From: Zestomonas insulae | Lineage (GTDB): Bacteria > Pseudomonadota > Gammaproteobacteria > Pseudomonadales > Pseudomonadaceae | NCBI RefSeq assembly: GCF_016901015.1 | Contig: NZ_JAFEUP010000002.1 | Span: 558,001-622,000 of the forward strand | Length of the DNA stretch: 64,000 nucleotides | Direction of reading: 5' to 3' | In this document: positions 1-8,809 of the stretch, one piece after another | How the letters are laid out: each line of letters opens with the position of its first letter | Numbering within the stretch: the first letter of the stretch is position 1 | Notes under the pieces: model-generated | Seen by the model: the letters and a program-made list of their open reading frames with translations, nothing else | Database searches by the model: none | Told to the model about the DNA's origin: nothing | Made by a program: the position numbers and the translations under genes

Positions 1-365
1 TCGCGAGGCGCTACTGGGCCGAAGCCGGCATGGAGGAGCGCATCGAGCTGCGCTTGGCGCCGGCGCTGGAGACCCTGGCGGGGTTGTGCAGCCACGGCGC
101 CGAGGAGTTCTTCGACCTAATCTTCATCGACGCCGACAAGGCCAACTACCTGCACTACCTCGAACAAGCGCTGGCCCTGGTTCGTCCCGGTGGCCTGATC
201 TTGTTCGACAACACCCTGTGGAGCGGCCGGGTGCTCGAAGCGGTGCCGACCAGCGAGGACACCCGCGCGATCCAGGCGCTCAACCGCAAACTGCACAGCG
301 ACCCGCGCATCGACTTGTCGCTGCTGCCGCTGGGGGATGGCTTGAGCCTGTGTCGGAAGCGCTGA
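1..365 (+). CDS. Class I SAM-dependent O-methyltransferase, C-terminal part
   Basis: The 5' end lies outside the window; the reading frame is open from base 3 and ends with TGA at 363-365. The visible C-terminal half has the FIDADK segment and the downstream FDNTLWSG-type segment of caffeoyl-CoA-type O-methyltransferases, which bind SAM and usually a divalent metal. The substrate cannot be told from the sequence; bacterial members often have broad catechol-like specificity. It is followed immediately by a tRNA gene with its own promoter, so it is probably the last gene of its unit. Confidence 0.8.
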   Translation, partial: ARRYWAEAGMEERIELRLAPALETLAGLCSHGAEEFFDLIFIDADKANYLHYLEQALALVRPGGLILFDNTLWSGRVLEAVPTSEDTRAIQALNRKLHSDPRIDLSLLPLGDGLSLCRKR

Positions 366-370
366 GGGGC

Positions 371-399
371 TTGTCCGGCGTGCGGCGGCAGGCTAATTT
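371..399 (+). promoter_or_regulatory. Sigma-70-like promoter of the tRNA-Ala gene
   Basis: TTGTCC at 371-376 and TAATTT at 394-399 are separated by 17 bases. This would start transcription about 5 bases before the mature tRNA end, the usual arrangement for a single tRNA transcript. Confidence 0.55.
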
Positions 400-410
400 T
401 CCTCGTGTTC

Positions 411-486
<76 letters not shown>

Positions 487-496
487 ACCCTTCCAA

Positions 497-521
497 GGCC
501 CGCGGTAAAGCGGGCCTTTTT
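497..521 (+). terminator. Intrinsic terminator after tRNA-Ala
   Basis: A perfect 7-bp stem GGCCCGC/GCGGGCC (497-503 and 510-516) with a six-base loop is followed by TTTTT. Confidence 0.9.
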
Positions 522-564
522 CGTTGCCGCGTGGTGCGGCGCAGTCGAGCACAGGGGCGCAGTC

Positions 565-1539
565 ATGCCAGATGGAATCGCAACGTCCGACGCGGTGTAC
601 AAAACCCTGCTGGAATCGACCCGTGCGATTCCCTGGAAGATCGACTGGCAGAGCATGACCTTTGCCTACATCGGCCCGCAGATCGAGGCGCTGCTCGGCT
701 GGAGCCAGTCCAGTTGGGTGGGCGTCAACGACTGGGCCGAGCGCATGCACCCGGACGACCGCGAGGCGGTGGTGAACTTCTGCGTGTCGCAATCGCAGGC
801 GGGCACCGACCACGAGGCGGACTACCGGGCGCTGACCGCCTCAGGTGAGTACGTGTGGATTCGCGATGTGGTGCATGTGGTGCGCAATGCCGCCGGTGAG
901 GTGGAGGCGCTGATCGGCTTCATGTTCGACATCAGCGAGCGCAAGCAGGCGGAGCAGCGCCTGGCCGATCTGCAGAAGCAGCTGGAAGAGTATTCGTACA
1001 AGGACGGCCTGACCGGGGTGGCCAACCGGCGCATGTTCGACCGGGTGCTGGAGGTCGAATGGGCGAGTGCCCAGCGCAGCCTGCAGCCGCTGTCGCTGAT
1101 CCTCCTCGATATCGACTACTTCAAGCAGTACAACGACCACTACGGGCACATCCAGGGCGACGATTGCCTGAAGAGCGTCGGCCAGGCACTGGGTATGGCG
1201 GCCAGTCGGCCACGCGATTTCGTCGGCCGTTTCGGCGGCGAGGAGTTCGTGCTGATCCTGCCGGAGACCGACGCTGCCGCGGCCGCGCAGGTGGCTGAAC
1301 GCTGCCGGCGGCTGGTGCGCGAGCAGGGCATTCAGCATGCGCGCTCACAGGTGGCGCCGCTGCTCACGGTCAGCCTGGGGGTGGGCAGCATCGTGCCGAC
1401 GGCGTCGGCGCAGGCGCTGGATTTCGTTGCCGCGGTGGACAAGCTGCTCTATCGCGCCAAGGAGGGCGGCCGTAACCGCTTCGAGGCGGCGCAGTGGGAT
1501 GCCCACACCGCGGATGTCGCCGAGCTCGCACTCCGCTAA
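565..1539 (+). CDS. PAS-GGDEF diguanylate cyclase
   Basis: A 324-residue protein predicted to make cyclic di-GMP from two GTP. A PAS fold (about residues 20-125, ending in the DISERKQAE linker) is joined by a short coiled stretch to a GGDEF domain (about 145-305). The catalytic loop is GGEEF at 224-228. An RxxD inhibitory site (RPRD, 215-218) lies exactly five residues upstream, so product feedback should be intact. No membrane segment is seen, so it is probably a cytoplasmic sensor-cyclase. ATG 565 is preferred over an upstream in-frame ATG at 448 because 448 lies inside the tRNA and an AGGGG stretch precedes 565. The PAS ligand is unknown. Confidence 0.9.
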   Translation: MPDGIATSDAVYKTLLESTRAIPWKIDWQSMTFAYIGPQIEALLGWSQSSWVGVNDWAERMHPDDREAVVNFCVSQSQAGTDHEADYRALTASGEYVWIRDVVHVVRNAAGEVEALIGFMFDISERKQAEQRLADLQKQLEEYSYKDGLTGVANRRMFDRVLEVEWASAQRSLQPLSLILLDIDYFKQYNDHYGHIQGDDCLKSVGQALGMAASRPRDFVGRFGGEEFVLILPETDAAAAAQVAERCRRLVREQGIQHARSQVAPLLTVSLGVGSIVPTASAQALDFVAAVDKLLYRAKEGGRNRFEAAQWDAHTADVAELALR

Positions 1540-1658
1540 CGCTAGGCTCTCTTCCATTTTCGATATCGGCCGGCGCGCGAATGCTTCGTGCGCCGCGCTG
1601 CTGTTCAAGTGTTGTATCCGTGTCCCGCATTTCTTGCTCCGGGGGTTGTTGAGAGAGA

Positions 1659-1673
1659 TGTTATAAGATAACA
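1659..1673. promoter_or_regulatory. Zur-like palindrome upstream of the TonB receptor gene
   Basis: TGTTATAAGATAACA is a perfect inverted repeat (TGTTAT, 3-base spacer, ATAACA). It matches the GTTATnnnATAAC core described for Zur boxes of gamma-proteobacteria. It lies about 100 bases before the start of the receptor gene in an AT-rich stretch suited to a promoter. Zur binding is inferred from the motif alone. Confidence 0.6.
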
Positions 1674-1770
1674 ATTTAAAAAGTCGATACCGCGCATGGC
1701 CGGACGGGCCGTGTGCCTGCTCGCGCTGCAGCCCAGTACGACCCAAAGTCGAGGAATGCAAGGAGTGGGT

Positions 1771-3864
1771 ATGCGTAGCGTTCGCTACTGGTTGACCGGG
1801 TTGGCCTGGTCGTGTGCGCCGGTTGTTGCCGGCGCCGAAGGGAATGTTGAACTGGACGCGCTGACGGTGATCGGCGAGTCGATGGGGGAGGAGGCTGGTG
1901 AGCAAATCCGCGGTTACAGGGCTAGCCGTTCGGCGGCGGCGACACGCACTGACACGGACATCCGCGACGTGCCGCAGAGCGTCGAGGTGGTGCCCGCGCA
2001 GGTCATCGAGGACCTGAACGCGACGCGCATCGACCGCGCGTTGGACTTTGCCGGCGGCGTCTCGCGGCAGAACAACTTCGGCGGGCTGACCTTCCTCAAC
2101 TACAGCGTGCGCGGCTTTACCACCGGAGAGCTGTACCGCAACGGATTCGCCATCAATCGCGGCAGCTACAGCGCGCCGGACGTCGCCAGCATCGAGCGCC
2201 TGGAAGTGCTCAAGGGACCGGCCGCGAGCCTTTACGGGCGCGGCGATCCGGGCGGCATGGTGAATATTGTCAGCAAGGTGCCGCAGGCCGAGGCCTTCAG
2301 CCAGTTGAAGCTCAGCGCCGGGCGTTGGGACCGCTACCGCAGCAGCTTGGACGTCAACACGCCGCTGAGCGACGACGGCCGGGTACTGTCGCGGGTGATC
2401 CTCGCCGTCGAGGACAACCACAGCTTTCGCGATCACGTCGAGGCCGATCGCCAGGTCGTCACCCCGTCGCTGCGCTGGCAGCTCGGCGATGACACCCGAC
2501 TGACGCTCGACGCCGAGTTCTCGCGCGCCGAGTCGGTGTTCGATCGCGGCATCCCTGCAGTGGGCGGCAAGATGGGCGCGGTGTCACCCAGCACCTACCT
2601 CGGCGAGCCGAACGATGGGCAGATCCGCAACGACAACCAACTGCTGCAGCTGTCGCTCGAGCATGACCTGAGCCGCGACTGGACGCTGCGGCTGGCCAGT
2701 CACTACAACCAGGGCCATCTGAATGGCAACAGCTCGGAGACGGTGGCGCTGACCGGTCACCAGGTCTCGCGCTTCTACCGCCAGCGCGATTTCGAGTGGA
2801 ACGACAGCATTACCCGCGCCGAGCTGCTGGGTTACTTCGACACCGCCGGCATCAGCCACGAACTGCTCGCCGGCGTCGAATACGAGAACTACCGCAACAG
2901 CCAGAAGTACCCGCAGAGTGCGACCTCGCTGGGCTACGGTCTCGACGTCTTCGCCCCGGTCTACGGCCAGGCCAAGCCGGCGCTGACCCGGCCCAATGAT
3001 TTCTTCGAGCGCAGCGAGAGCCAGGCGCTCAACCTGCAGGATCAGCTCGTCTTCACCGAGCGTCTGCGCGGGTTGCTGGGGATGCGTTTCGAGCATTACC
3101 GGCAGACCGCCCAGAACCGTGCCAGCGGCATCAGTACTCGGCAGCGCCACGACGCGTTGACCCAGCGTGCCGGCTTGCTCTACCAGCTGACCCCGGAGGT
3201 CGGCCTGTTCGCCAACGGTTCCACTTCCTTCAAGCCCAACGGCATGGGCGCTCAGGGCCAGGTGTTCGAGCCGGAGGAGGGTGTCGGCTACGAGACTGGC
3301 ATCAAGCTGGACCTGCTCGGTGGCCGGCTCGGCGCCAGCGTCGCGCTGTTCCACATCGACAAGAAAAATGTGCTGACCGCCGATCCGGCCAATCCCGGCG
3401 ACAGCATTGCCGCCGGCAAGGCGCGCAGCCGTGGTCTCGACCTGCAGCTCAGTGGCCAGCTGAACGACGCCGTGCGGCTGATCGGCGCCTACGCCTACAT
3501 CGATGCCGAAGTGACCGAGGACAACACCCTGCCGATCGGCAGCGACCTGCTGGGTATCCCTCGCCACAGCGGCAGCCTGATGGCGGTGTATGCCTTTCAG
3601 GATGGTGCGCTGCACGGCGCCGACCTCGGTGCGGCGGTGCACTACGTCGGCGAGCGCTCCGGCCAGGCCGGCAGCGACTTCCGCCTGCCGGCCTACACCA
3701 CCGTCGATCTGCTCGCCCATTACCCGCTGAGCGACGAGCTGCTGCTCGGCCTGAACCTCAACAACCTGTTCGACCGCCACTACTACGAGCGCGCCTACAA
3801 CAGTGTCTGGGTCATGCCCGGTGAGCCGCGCAACCTGAGCGTCAGCCTGACGCTAAACCTGTGA
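1771..3864 (+). CDS. TonB-dependent siderophore-type receptor, possibly for zinc uptake
   Basis: A 697-residue outer-membrane receptor. It has a signal peptide (MRSVRYW... cut after VVAGA), a TonB-box-like stretch (DALTVIG), a plug domain (RDVPQSVEVVP, then LKGPAASLYGRGDPGG) and a 22-strand-type barrel ending in LTLNL. The plug wording is that of the ferrichrome/FpvA-like siderophore receptor family. ATG 1771 is chosen because AAGGAG lies just upstream and a good signal peptide follows. The Zur-like palindrome and the downstream His-rich DUF4198 gene, 17 bases away, suggest that the true cargo is zinc or a metallophore complex rather than iron; this is inference. Confidence 0.85.
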   Translation: MRSVRYWLTGLAWSCAPVVAGAEGNVELDALTVIGESMGEEAGEQIRGYRASRSAAATRTDTDIRDVPQSVEVVPAQVIEDLNATRIDRALDFAGGVSRQNNFGGLTFLNYSVRGFTTGELYRNGFAINRGSYSAPDVASIERLEVLKGPAASLYGRGDPGGMVNIVSKVPQAEAFSQLKLSAGRWDRYRSSLDVNTPLSDDGRVLSRVILAVEDNHSFRDHVEADRQVVTPSLRWQLGDDTRLTLDAEFSRAESVFDRGIPAVGGKMGAVSPSTYLGEPNDGQIRNDNQLLQLSLEHDLSRDWTLRLASHYNQGHLNGNSSETVALTGHQVSRFYRQRDFEWNDSITRAELLGYFDTAGISHELLAGVEYENYRNSQKYPQSATSLGYGLDVFAPVYGQAKPALTRPNDFFERSESQALNLQDQLVFTERLRGLLGMRFEHYRQTAQNRASGISTRQRHDALTQRAGLLYQLTPEVGLFANGSTSFKPNGMGAQGQVFEPEEGVGYETGIKLDLLGGRLGASVALFHIDKKNVLTADPANPGDSIAAGKARSRGLDLQLSGQLNDAVRLIGAYAYIDAEVTEDNTLPIGSDLLGIPRHSGSLMAVYAFQDGALHGADLGAAVHYVGERSGQAGSDFRLPAYTTVDLLAHYPLSDELLLGLNLNNLFDRHYYERAYNSVWVMPGEPRNLSVSLTLNL

Positions 3865-3881
3865 AACCAAGGAAGTTCCCC

Positions 3882-4610
3882 ATGCACAAACCGCTTTCCC
3901 TGCTGCTCGTCGGCCTGTTTTCCACCCTCGGCGCCGGCGCGGTGCTGGCCCATGGTCTGTGGACTGAGCAGCGCCGTGGCCACGTCGAGGTCATCTATGG
4001 GCACGGCGCCGAGGACGACGCCTACAAGGCCGAAAAGATCAGGGGTGCCTGGGCCTACGCGCAGTCCGGCCAGTTGATCCCGGTAACCGTCGAACGCCTC
4101 GCCGACCACGCTCGCCTGGCGCCGCTCAAGCCGCCGGCGGTGCTCGCGGTGGAGCTGGACAATGGCGCCTGGTCGCAGACAGCAGACGGCCAGTGGGTCA
4201 ACCAGGGTCGCCGCCAGGTAGCTGGCGCGACTAAGGCTTTGCACACCTACAAATACAGCCTGGCGATCCACGCCGAGGGTGCGCACCTGCCGGCGCTGGA
4301 CAAGCTGCGGCTGAAGATCGTCCCGCAGACCGATCCGCTGCGGGTCGGCGTCGGCAAGCCGCTAGCGGTGCAGGTACTGCTGGACGGCAAACCGGCAGTC
4401 GGTGTCGAGTTGATCGGCGATTACCGCAGCGCGCCGCATACGGTCAGCGCCACCACCGATGCCGATGGTCGGGCGGCGGTGATTGTGCGCAACGCCGGGC
4501 TCAACATCATCGCCGCCGAGCGTTACGCGGCGGTCAAGGGGGATCCGGACATCGACGAGGAGGGCTTCTTCAGCTCGCTGACCTTCGTCGGCGAGGCGCA
4601 CCACGAGTAG
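3882..4610 (+). CDS. DUF4198 periplasmic protein, probable metal-uptake accessory
   Basis: A 242-residue exported protein. The signal peptide ends GAGAVLA, so the mature chain would start with His (HGLWTEQ...), a feature shared by many DUF4198 proteins associated with nickel/cobalt/zinc uptake. Further His residues cluster in YGHGAEDD, in the middle (HTYKYSLAIHAEGAH) and at the C-terminus (EAHHE). A C-terminal Ig-like half carries the GKPAVGVEL...TDADGRA pattern. ATG 3882 has AAGGAAG 8 bases upstream; a GTG at 3861 overlapping the receptor stop is less likely. Co-transcription with the receptor is implied by the 17-base gap. Confidence 0.75.
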   Translation: MHKPLSLLLVGLFSTLGAGAVLAHGLWTEQRRGHVEVIYGHGAEDDAYKAEKIRGAWAYAQSGQLIPVTVERLADHARLAPLKPPAVLAVELDNGAWSQTADGQWVNQGRRQVAGATKALHTYKYSLAIHAEGAHLPALDKLRLKIVPQTDPLRVGVGKPLAVQVLLDGKPAVGVELIGDYRSAPHTVSATTDADGRAAVIVRNAGLNIIAAERYAAVKGDPDIDEEGFFSSLTFVGEAHHE

Positions 4611-4616
4611 TCGGGC

Positions 4617-4832
4617 TCAGGCACGGCGCAGCTCCTTCTCGACCACCTGTTCGCGGGCGCTGCGCAGTTCGGCGGCGTCGACGTTCATCCGGTGGATCAC
4701 GTCGAACAGCTGTTGCTTGAGGGTGGCGTCGGCGATGCGTTCGGCGGCGCGCATCACGTCGATGGCAGCGGCCTCGTTGTTGGCGGCCACGGTGTCGAGG
4801 GTCTTGCGGAGGGTACGGATTGCGTTGCTCAC
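4617..4832 (-). CDS. Small hypothetical protein
   Basis: A 71-residue, probably all-helical protein starting with GTG (MSNAIRTLRKTL...). It is rich in Ala, Glu and Arg, has no Cys, and shows neither a signal peptide nor a membrane segment. It runs convergently towards the DUF4198 gene with a 6-base gap between stops. I do not recognise a family; codon use fits the surroundings. Confidence 0.5.
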   Translation of the reverse strand: MSNAIRTLRKTLDTVAANNEAAAIDVMRAAERIADATLKQQLFDVIHRMNVDAAELRSAREQVVEKELRRA

Positions 4833-5037
4833 GGGAGCATCCTGTCGATCTGAAGCGGGCTCATCCTGGCAGGTGAATGTTTAGCTTTGATGGCAGCCCG
4901 GCCGCCGCGTCGCGAATCGCCGACGATCATGGCCACTTATTGATCTTGTCGGCCTGCGCCCGGCACGCCAGAGTCGCGGCATTCCAGAATGCAGCGGCCC
5001 GCGCCGCTGTCCGCTACCGTTTGCGCAGGAGCTCAAC

Positions 5038-5730
5038 ATGGCCCGCATCATCCTCGTCCGTCACGGCCAGGCGTCCTTCGGCGCCGCCGACTACGACTGC
5101 CTGTCCAGCACCGGCGAAGAGCAGGCCCGCCACCTCGGGCGGGTGCTCAAGGCGCGCGGCGAAACCGTCGACACCCTGTGGACCGGCGGCATGCGCCGTC
5201 ACCGGCAGACCGCCGAAGGCCTGCTCGAAGGCCTCGGCGCGGTGGCCGGGCGCGAGCCGCTGCCCGGCTTCAACGAATTCGACCACCAGCAGGTAATCGC
5301 CCGCCACGAGCCGCGCTATGCCGACCACGGCGCGATGTCCGCCGACCTGGCCAGCGCCGCGAATCCGCGGGAAACTTTCGCCGCGATGTTCCGCGCCGCC
5401 ATGGCGCGCTGGACCGCTGGCGCGCACCACGACTACGACGAATCCTGGGCGCAGTTCCAGGGTCGCTGCGTGCAGGCGCTGGAGCAGGTCGCCAGCGAGG
5501 CGCGCGGCGAGCAGCCCCATCTGGTGGTGACCTCCGGCGGGGTGATCTCGGTGATCGCCCAGGCGCTGCTCGGTCTCAGCGACGAGAAGGCGCTGCGCGT
5601 CAACTGGACCCTGGCCAACGCCAGCGTCAGCTGCGTGCAGACCACTTCGCGCGGCGAGCGCATGCTGCTCAGCCTCAACGAACACGGCCACTTCCGTGGC
5701 GATACCCAGCACCTGCTGACCTGGCGCTAA
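5038..5730 (+). CDS. Histidine phosphatase superfamily protein
   Basis: A 230-residue cytoplasmic protein of the phosphoglycerate-mutase-like branch. The RHG motif is at residues 8-10 (ILVRHGQASFG), and the second His is probably in FDHQQVIARH or a downstream segment. The substrate is not defined by the sequence. It is preceded by GGAG at 5028-5031 and lies 17 bases upstream of an SDR gene in the same direction, so the two are probably co-transcribed. Confidence 0.85.
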   Translation: MARIILVRHGQASFGAADYDCLSSTGEEQARHLGRVLKARGETVDTLWTGGMRRHRQTAEGLLEGLGAVAGREPLPGFNEFDHQQVIARHEPRYADHGAMSADLASAANPRETFAAMFRAAMARWTAGAHHDYDESWAQFQGRCVQALEQVASEARGEQPHLVVTSGGVISVIAQALLGLSDEKALRVNWTLANASVSCVQTTSRGERMLLSLNEHGHFRGDTQHLLTWR

Positions 5731-5747
5731 TACACAAAGGAACCGAA

Positions 5748-6497
5748 ATGTCGTCACGCAAGACTGTCCTGATCACCGGGGCGAGCTCCGGCCTGGGTGC
5801 CGGCATGGCCCGCGAATTCGCCGCGCGCGGCTACGACCTGGCGCTCTGTGCACGGCGCACCGAGCGCCTCGAGGCGCTGCGCGAGGAACTCGGCGGGCGC
5901 CATGGCGTGCGTATCGAGGTGCGTGCGCTGGACGTCAACGACCACGAACAGGTGTTCGCCGTGTTCCGCGAGTTCGCCGCGCTGTTCGGCCAACTCGAGC
6001 GCATCGTGGTCAACGCCGGGATCGGCGAGGGGCGGCGCATCGGCACCGGGCACTTCGAGACCAACAAGCGCACCGCGGAAACCAACTTCATCGCCGCACT
6101 GGCGCAGTGCGAGGCGGCGGTGGAGATCTTCCGCCAGCAGAACGCCGGCCACCTGGTGATCATCTCCTCGATGAGCGCGATGCGCGGCCTGCCCAAGCAC
6201 CTGACCACCTACGCGGCGAGCAAGGCGGCAGTGGCGCACCTCGGCGAGGGCATCCGCGCCGAACTGCTGCACACGCCGATTCGCGTCAGCACGCTGTTCC
6301 CCGGGTACATCCGTACCGACCTCAACGCCGGCGCCAAGCACCTGCCGTTCGCCGTCGACGAGGCCACCGGCTGCCGCGCCCTGGTGCGCAGCATCGAGCG
6401 CGAGCCGGGCAACGCCTGCGTGCCGGGCTGGCCGTGGAGCCTGATGGGCGTGCTGATGCGCACCCTGCCGCTGAGCTGGGTAATCAAGCTCAGCTGA
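5748..6497 (+). CDS. SDR family oxidoreductase
   Basis: A 249-residue classical short-chain dehydrogenase/reductase. It has the cofactor motif TGASSGLG (residues about 10-17), an NAG motif (VVNAGIG), the catalytic Ser in ISSMSA and the YAASK active-site Tyr/Lys pair. An Arg-rich segment after the second strand (CARRTERLE) suggests NADP(H). ATG 5748 is supported by AAAGG seven bases upstream. The substrate is unknown; the C-terminal WPWSLMGVLMRTLP hydrophobic tail may touch the membrane. Confidence 0.88.
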   Translation: MSSRKTVLITGASSGLGAGMAREFAARGYDLALCARRTERLEALREELGGRHGVRIEVRALDVNDHEQVFAVFREFAALFGQLERIVVNAGIGEGRRIGTGHFETNKRTAETNFIAALAQCEAAVEIFRQQNAGHLVIISSMSAMRGLPKHLTTYAASKAAVAHLGEGIRAELLHTPIRVSTLFPGYIRTDLNAGAKHLPFAVDEATGCRALVRSIEREPGNACVPGWPWSLMGVLMRTLPLSWVIKLS

Positions 6498-6542
6498 GAC
6501 GCAGGCGGCATGAGCACCACTCATGTTCATGCCGGCTGCGCG

Positions 6543-6571
6543 TTGACGCTCCGCGCCTCAGCCACTAACCT
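6543..6571 (+). promoter_or_regulatory. Putative promoter of the cobalamin operon
   Basis: TTGACG at 6543-6548 and TAACCT at 6566-6571 are separated by 17 bases. Transcription would start about 10 bases before the first paired bases of the riboswitch, a fitting position. Confidence 0.45.
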
Positions 6572-6580
6572 GCGCGCCTT

Positions 6581-6780
6581 GCAACAGGTGCCCCGGCCAT
6601 TGGCCAGAGGGTGAAACAGGGAAGCCGGTGCGTTCCGCGATGATCGCGGCACAATTCCGGCGCTGCCCCCGCAACGGTAGGCGAGTCGACGATCGCATTC
6701 AGCCACTGTGCTCACGCACGGGAAGGCGCGATCGGGGAACCCATGGGTTCCACTCGCAAGCCCGGAGACCGGCCTGTCGC
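6581..6780 (+). ncRNA. Cobalamin riboswitch
   Basis: A class I adenosylcobalamin aptamer is recognisable. The closing helix pairs GCAACAGG (6581-6588) with CCTGTCGC (6773-6780). Inside it are AGGTGCC, GGGAAGCCGGTG, the hallmark GCTGCCCCCGCAACGGTA segment, a GGGAAGG segment and the GCCCGGAGACCGGCCTG B12-box end. It leads the btuB-cob operon, so B12 should repress uptake and synthesis together. The roughly 130 bases between aptamer and btuB start would hold the expression platform; one possible helix pairs AGCATC with GATGCT downstream. Confidence 0.95.
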
Positions 6781-6910
6781 AGTCCACAGCATCGCGGAGG
6801 GCGTTGTCTGGCGTGCGGGCCGTCGCGAGATGCTCCTGTGCGTGCCTGTCCTTCGTGTGCTTTTCCCGGCCTGAGTCGTGCGGGTGAGCGCGACGGAGCA
6901 CACAACTCGA

Positions 6911-8794
6911 ATGAGCAAGACCCTTCTGACGGCCACAGCGGCATTGCTGTGCGGCCTCTCCGCATCCCTATCCAGCCACGCCGCCGAGCGCGTATTCGCC
7001 CTCGACGAGCAGGTGGTCACCGCTGCCCGCGTCGAGCAAACGCCGCAACACAACCTCGCCGCCACCACGGTGATCGACCGCGCGCAGATCGAGCGCAGCC
7101 AGGCCCAGTCGGTGCCGGAGCTGCTGCGCAGGGTGCCCGGCATCTCGCTGGCCAACAACGGCGGGCCGGGCAAGTCCACCTCGCTGTTCATGCGCGGCAC
7201 CAACTCCAACCACGTGCTGGTGCTGATCGACGGGATCAAGGCCGGCTCGGTGACCAGCGGCGGCAGCGCCCTGCAGGACCTGCCGGTCGAGCTGATCGAA
7301 CGCATCGAGGTGGTCCGCGGCCCGCGCTCCAGCCTGTACGGCTCGGAAGCCATTGGCGGGGTGATCCAGATATTCACCCGCAAGGGCGACGGGCAGGGCG
7401 CCAAGCCGTTCGCCTCGGCCGGCTACGGCACCCACGACAGCTACGAAGGCAGCGCTGGGGTCAGTGGCGGGGACGGCCAGGGTCACTACAGCCTCGGTGT
7501 CAGTGGTCAGGACACCGACGGCATCAACGTCAAGCCGCGCGGCGTCAGCGGCTACGAGGACGACAGCGACGGCTACCGCAACCTGTCCGGTTCGCTGAAC
7601 GGCGGCTACCGCTTCGCCAACGGCCTCGAGCTGGACGGCCATGTGCTGCAGGCCAAGGCGCACAACGACTACGACTCGGTGAACAGCAAACGCACCGCCG
7701 GCTTCGGCGCCAATGCCGACGGCGTGACCAAGGTCATCGGCAGCCGCGCGCGGTTCGCCCCGCTCGAGCCCTGGCAGGTCACCCTGCAGGCCGGACGCAG
7801 CGAGGACAAGTCCGACGCTTATCAGGACGGCGCCTTCTACTCGCGCTTCGACAGCCGCCGCGACGTGTTGTCCTGGCAGAACGACCTGAGCCTCGCCGAG
7901 GGCCAGCTGCTCACCCTTGGCGCCGACTTCCAGCGTGACGAGGTCAACAGCAGCACCCGTTACGCCGAAGATTCGCGCGACAACCACGGCGCCTTCGTCC
8001 AGTACCTTGGCCAGTTCGGCCGCCAGGACTGGCAGCTCAGCCTGCGCCACGACGACGATGAACAGTTCGGCAACCACGACACCGGCAACCTCGGCTGGGG
8101 CTATCTGCTCACCGACGAGCTGCGTTTCACCGCCAACTACGGCACCGCCTACAAGGCACCGAGCTTCAACCAGCTGTACTACCCGGACTTCGGCAACCCC
8201 GACCTGCAGCCGGAGAAGTCCAAGAGTCTGGAAGTCGGCCTAAGCGGCGAGCACCGCTGGGGGCACTGGGCGGCGAACGCCTACCGCACCGAGATCGACA
8301 ACCTGATCGCCACGGTGACCAGCAAGGTCAACGGCAAGACCGTGAGCATGGCCGAGGGTGTCGACGAGGCGCGCATTCGCGGCGTCGAGCTGGTGCTCGG
8401 CAGCGAGCTGTTCGGCTGGGCGTGGAACGCCAGCTACAGCCTGATCGACGCGGAGAACCGCTCGCAGCGCAGCAAGAACGGCATCGCCTACTACGGCAAG
8501 GACCTCAACCGCCGCCCGGACCAGACCTTCAACCTCGACCTCGATCGGGCCTTCGGCGACTTCAGCGTCGGCGGCAGCCTCAGCGCCCAGGACGCCAGCT
8601 ACGACGACCTGGAGAACCAGTCCGAGCTGGCCGGCTTCGCCACCCTCGATCTGCGCGGCGAGTACCGGCTCAACCCGGAATGGCGCCTGCAGACCCGCGT
8701 CGCCAACCTGTTCGACGCCGACTACCAGACCGCCGCCGGCTACAACCAGCCCGGCCAGGCGGTGTACTTCACCGTGCGCTATCAGGCCCTGTAA
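6911..8794 (+). CDS. btuB: TonB-dependent vitamin B12 receptor
   Basis: A 627-residue outer-membrane receptor for cobalamin. It has a signal peptide ending SSHAA, a TonB-box-like EQVVTAA, a plug with LLRRVPGIS, a RGTNSNHVLVLIDG segment and RGPRSSLYGSEAIGG, and a BtuB-like barrel closing with VYFTVRYQAL. ATG 6911 gives the better signal peptide; a GTG at 6878 is also in frame. It is the first gene after the cobalamin riboswitch, which fixes the ligand more firmly than family resemblance alone. Confidence 0.93.
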   Translation: MSKTLLTATAALLCGLSASLSSHAAERVFALDEQVVTAARVEQTPQHNLAATTVIDRAQIERSQAQSVPELLRRVPGISLANNGGPGKSTSLFMRGTNSNHVLVLIDGIKAGSVTSGGSALQDLPVELIERIEVVRGPRSSLYGSEAIGGVIQIFTRKGDGQGAKPFASAGYGTHDSYEGSAGVSGGDGQGHYSLGVSGQDTDGINVKPRGVSGYEDDSDGYRNLSGSLNGGYRFANGLELDGHVLQAKAHNDYDSVNSKRTAGFGANADGVTKVIGSRARFAPLEPWQVTLQAGRSEDKSDAYQDGAFYSRFDSRRDVLSWQNDLSLAEGQLLTLGADFQRDEVNSSTRYAEDSRDNHGAFVQYLGQFGRQDWQLSLRHDDDEQFGNHDTGNLGWGYLLTDELRFTANYGTAYKAPSFNQLYYPDFGNPDLQPEKSKSLEVGLSGEHRWGHWAANAYRTEIDNLIATVTSKVNGKTVSMAEGVDEARIRGVELVLGSELFGWAWNASYSLIDAENRSQRSKNGIAYYGKDLNRRPDQTFNLDLDRAFGDFSVGGSLSAQDASYDDLENQSELAGFATLDLRGEYRLNPEWRLQTRVANLFDADYQTAAGYNQPGQAVYFTVRYQAL

Positions 8795-8809
8795 GCCAAG
8801 GAGTCGCCC

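Noticed and set aside
1345..2436. Long minus-strand frames opposite the receptor, cob and gcl genes
   Set aside because: They are mirror frames of high-GC coding DNA with no recognisable domain and no start context.
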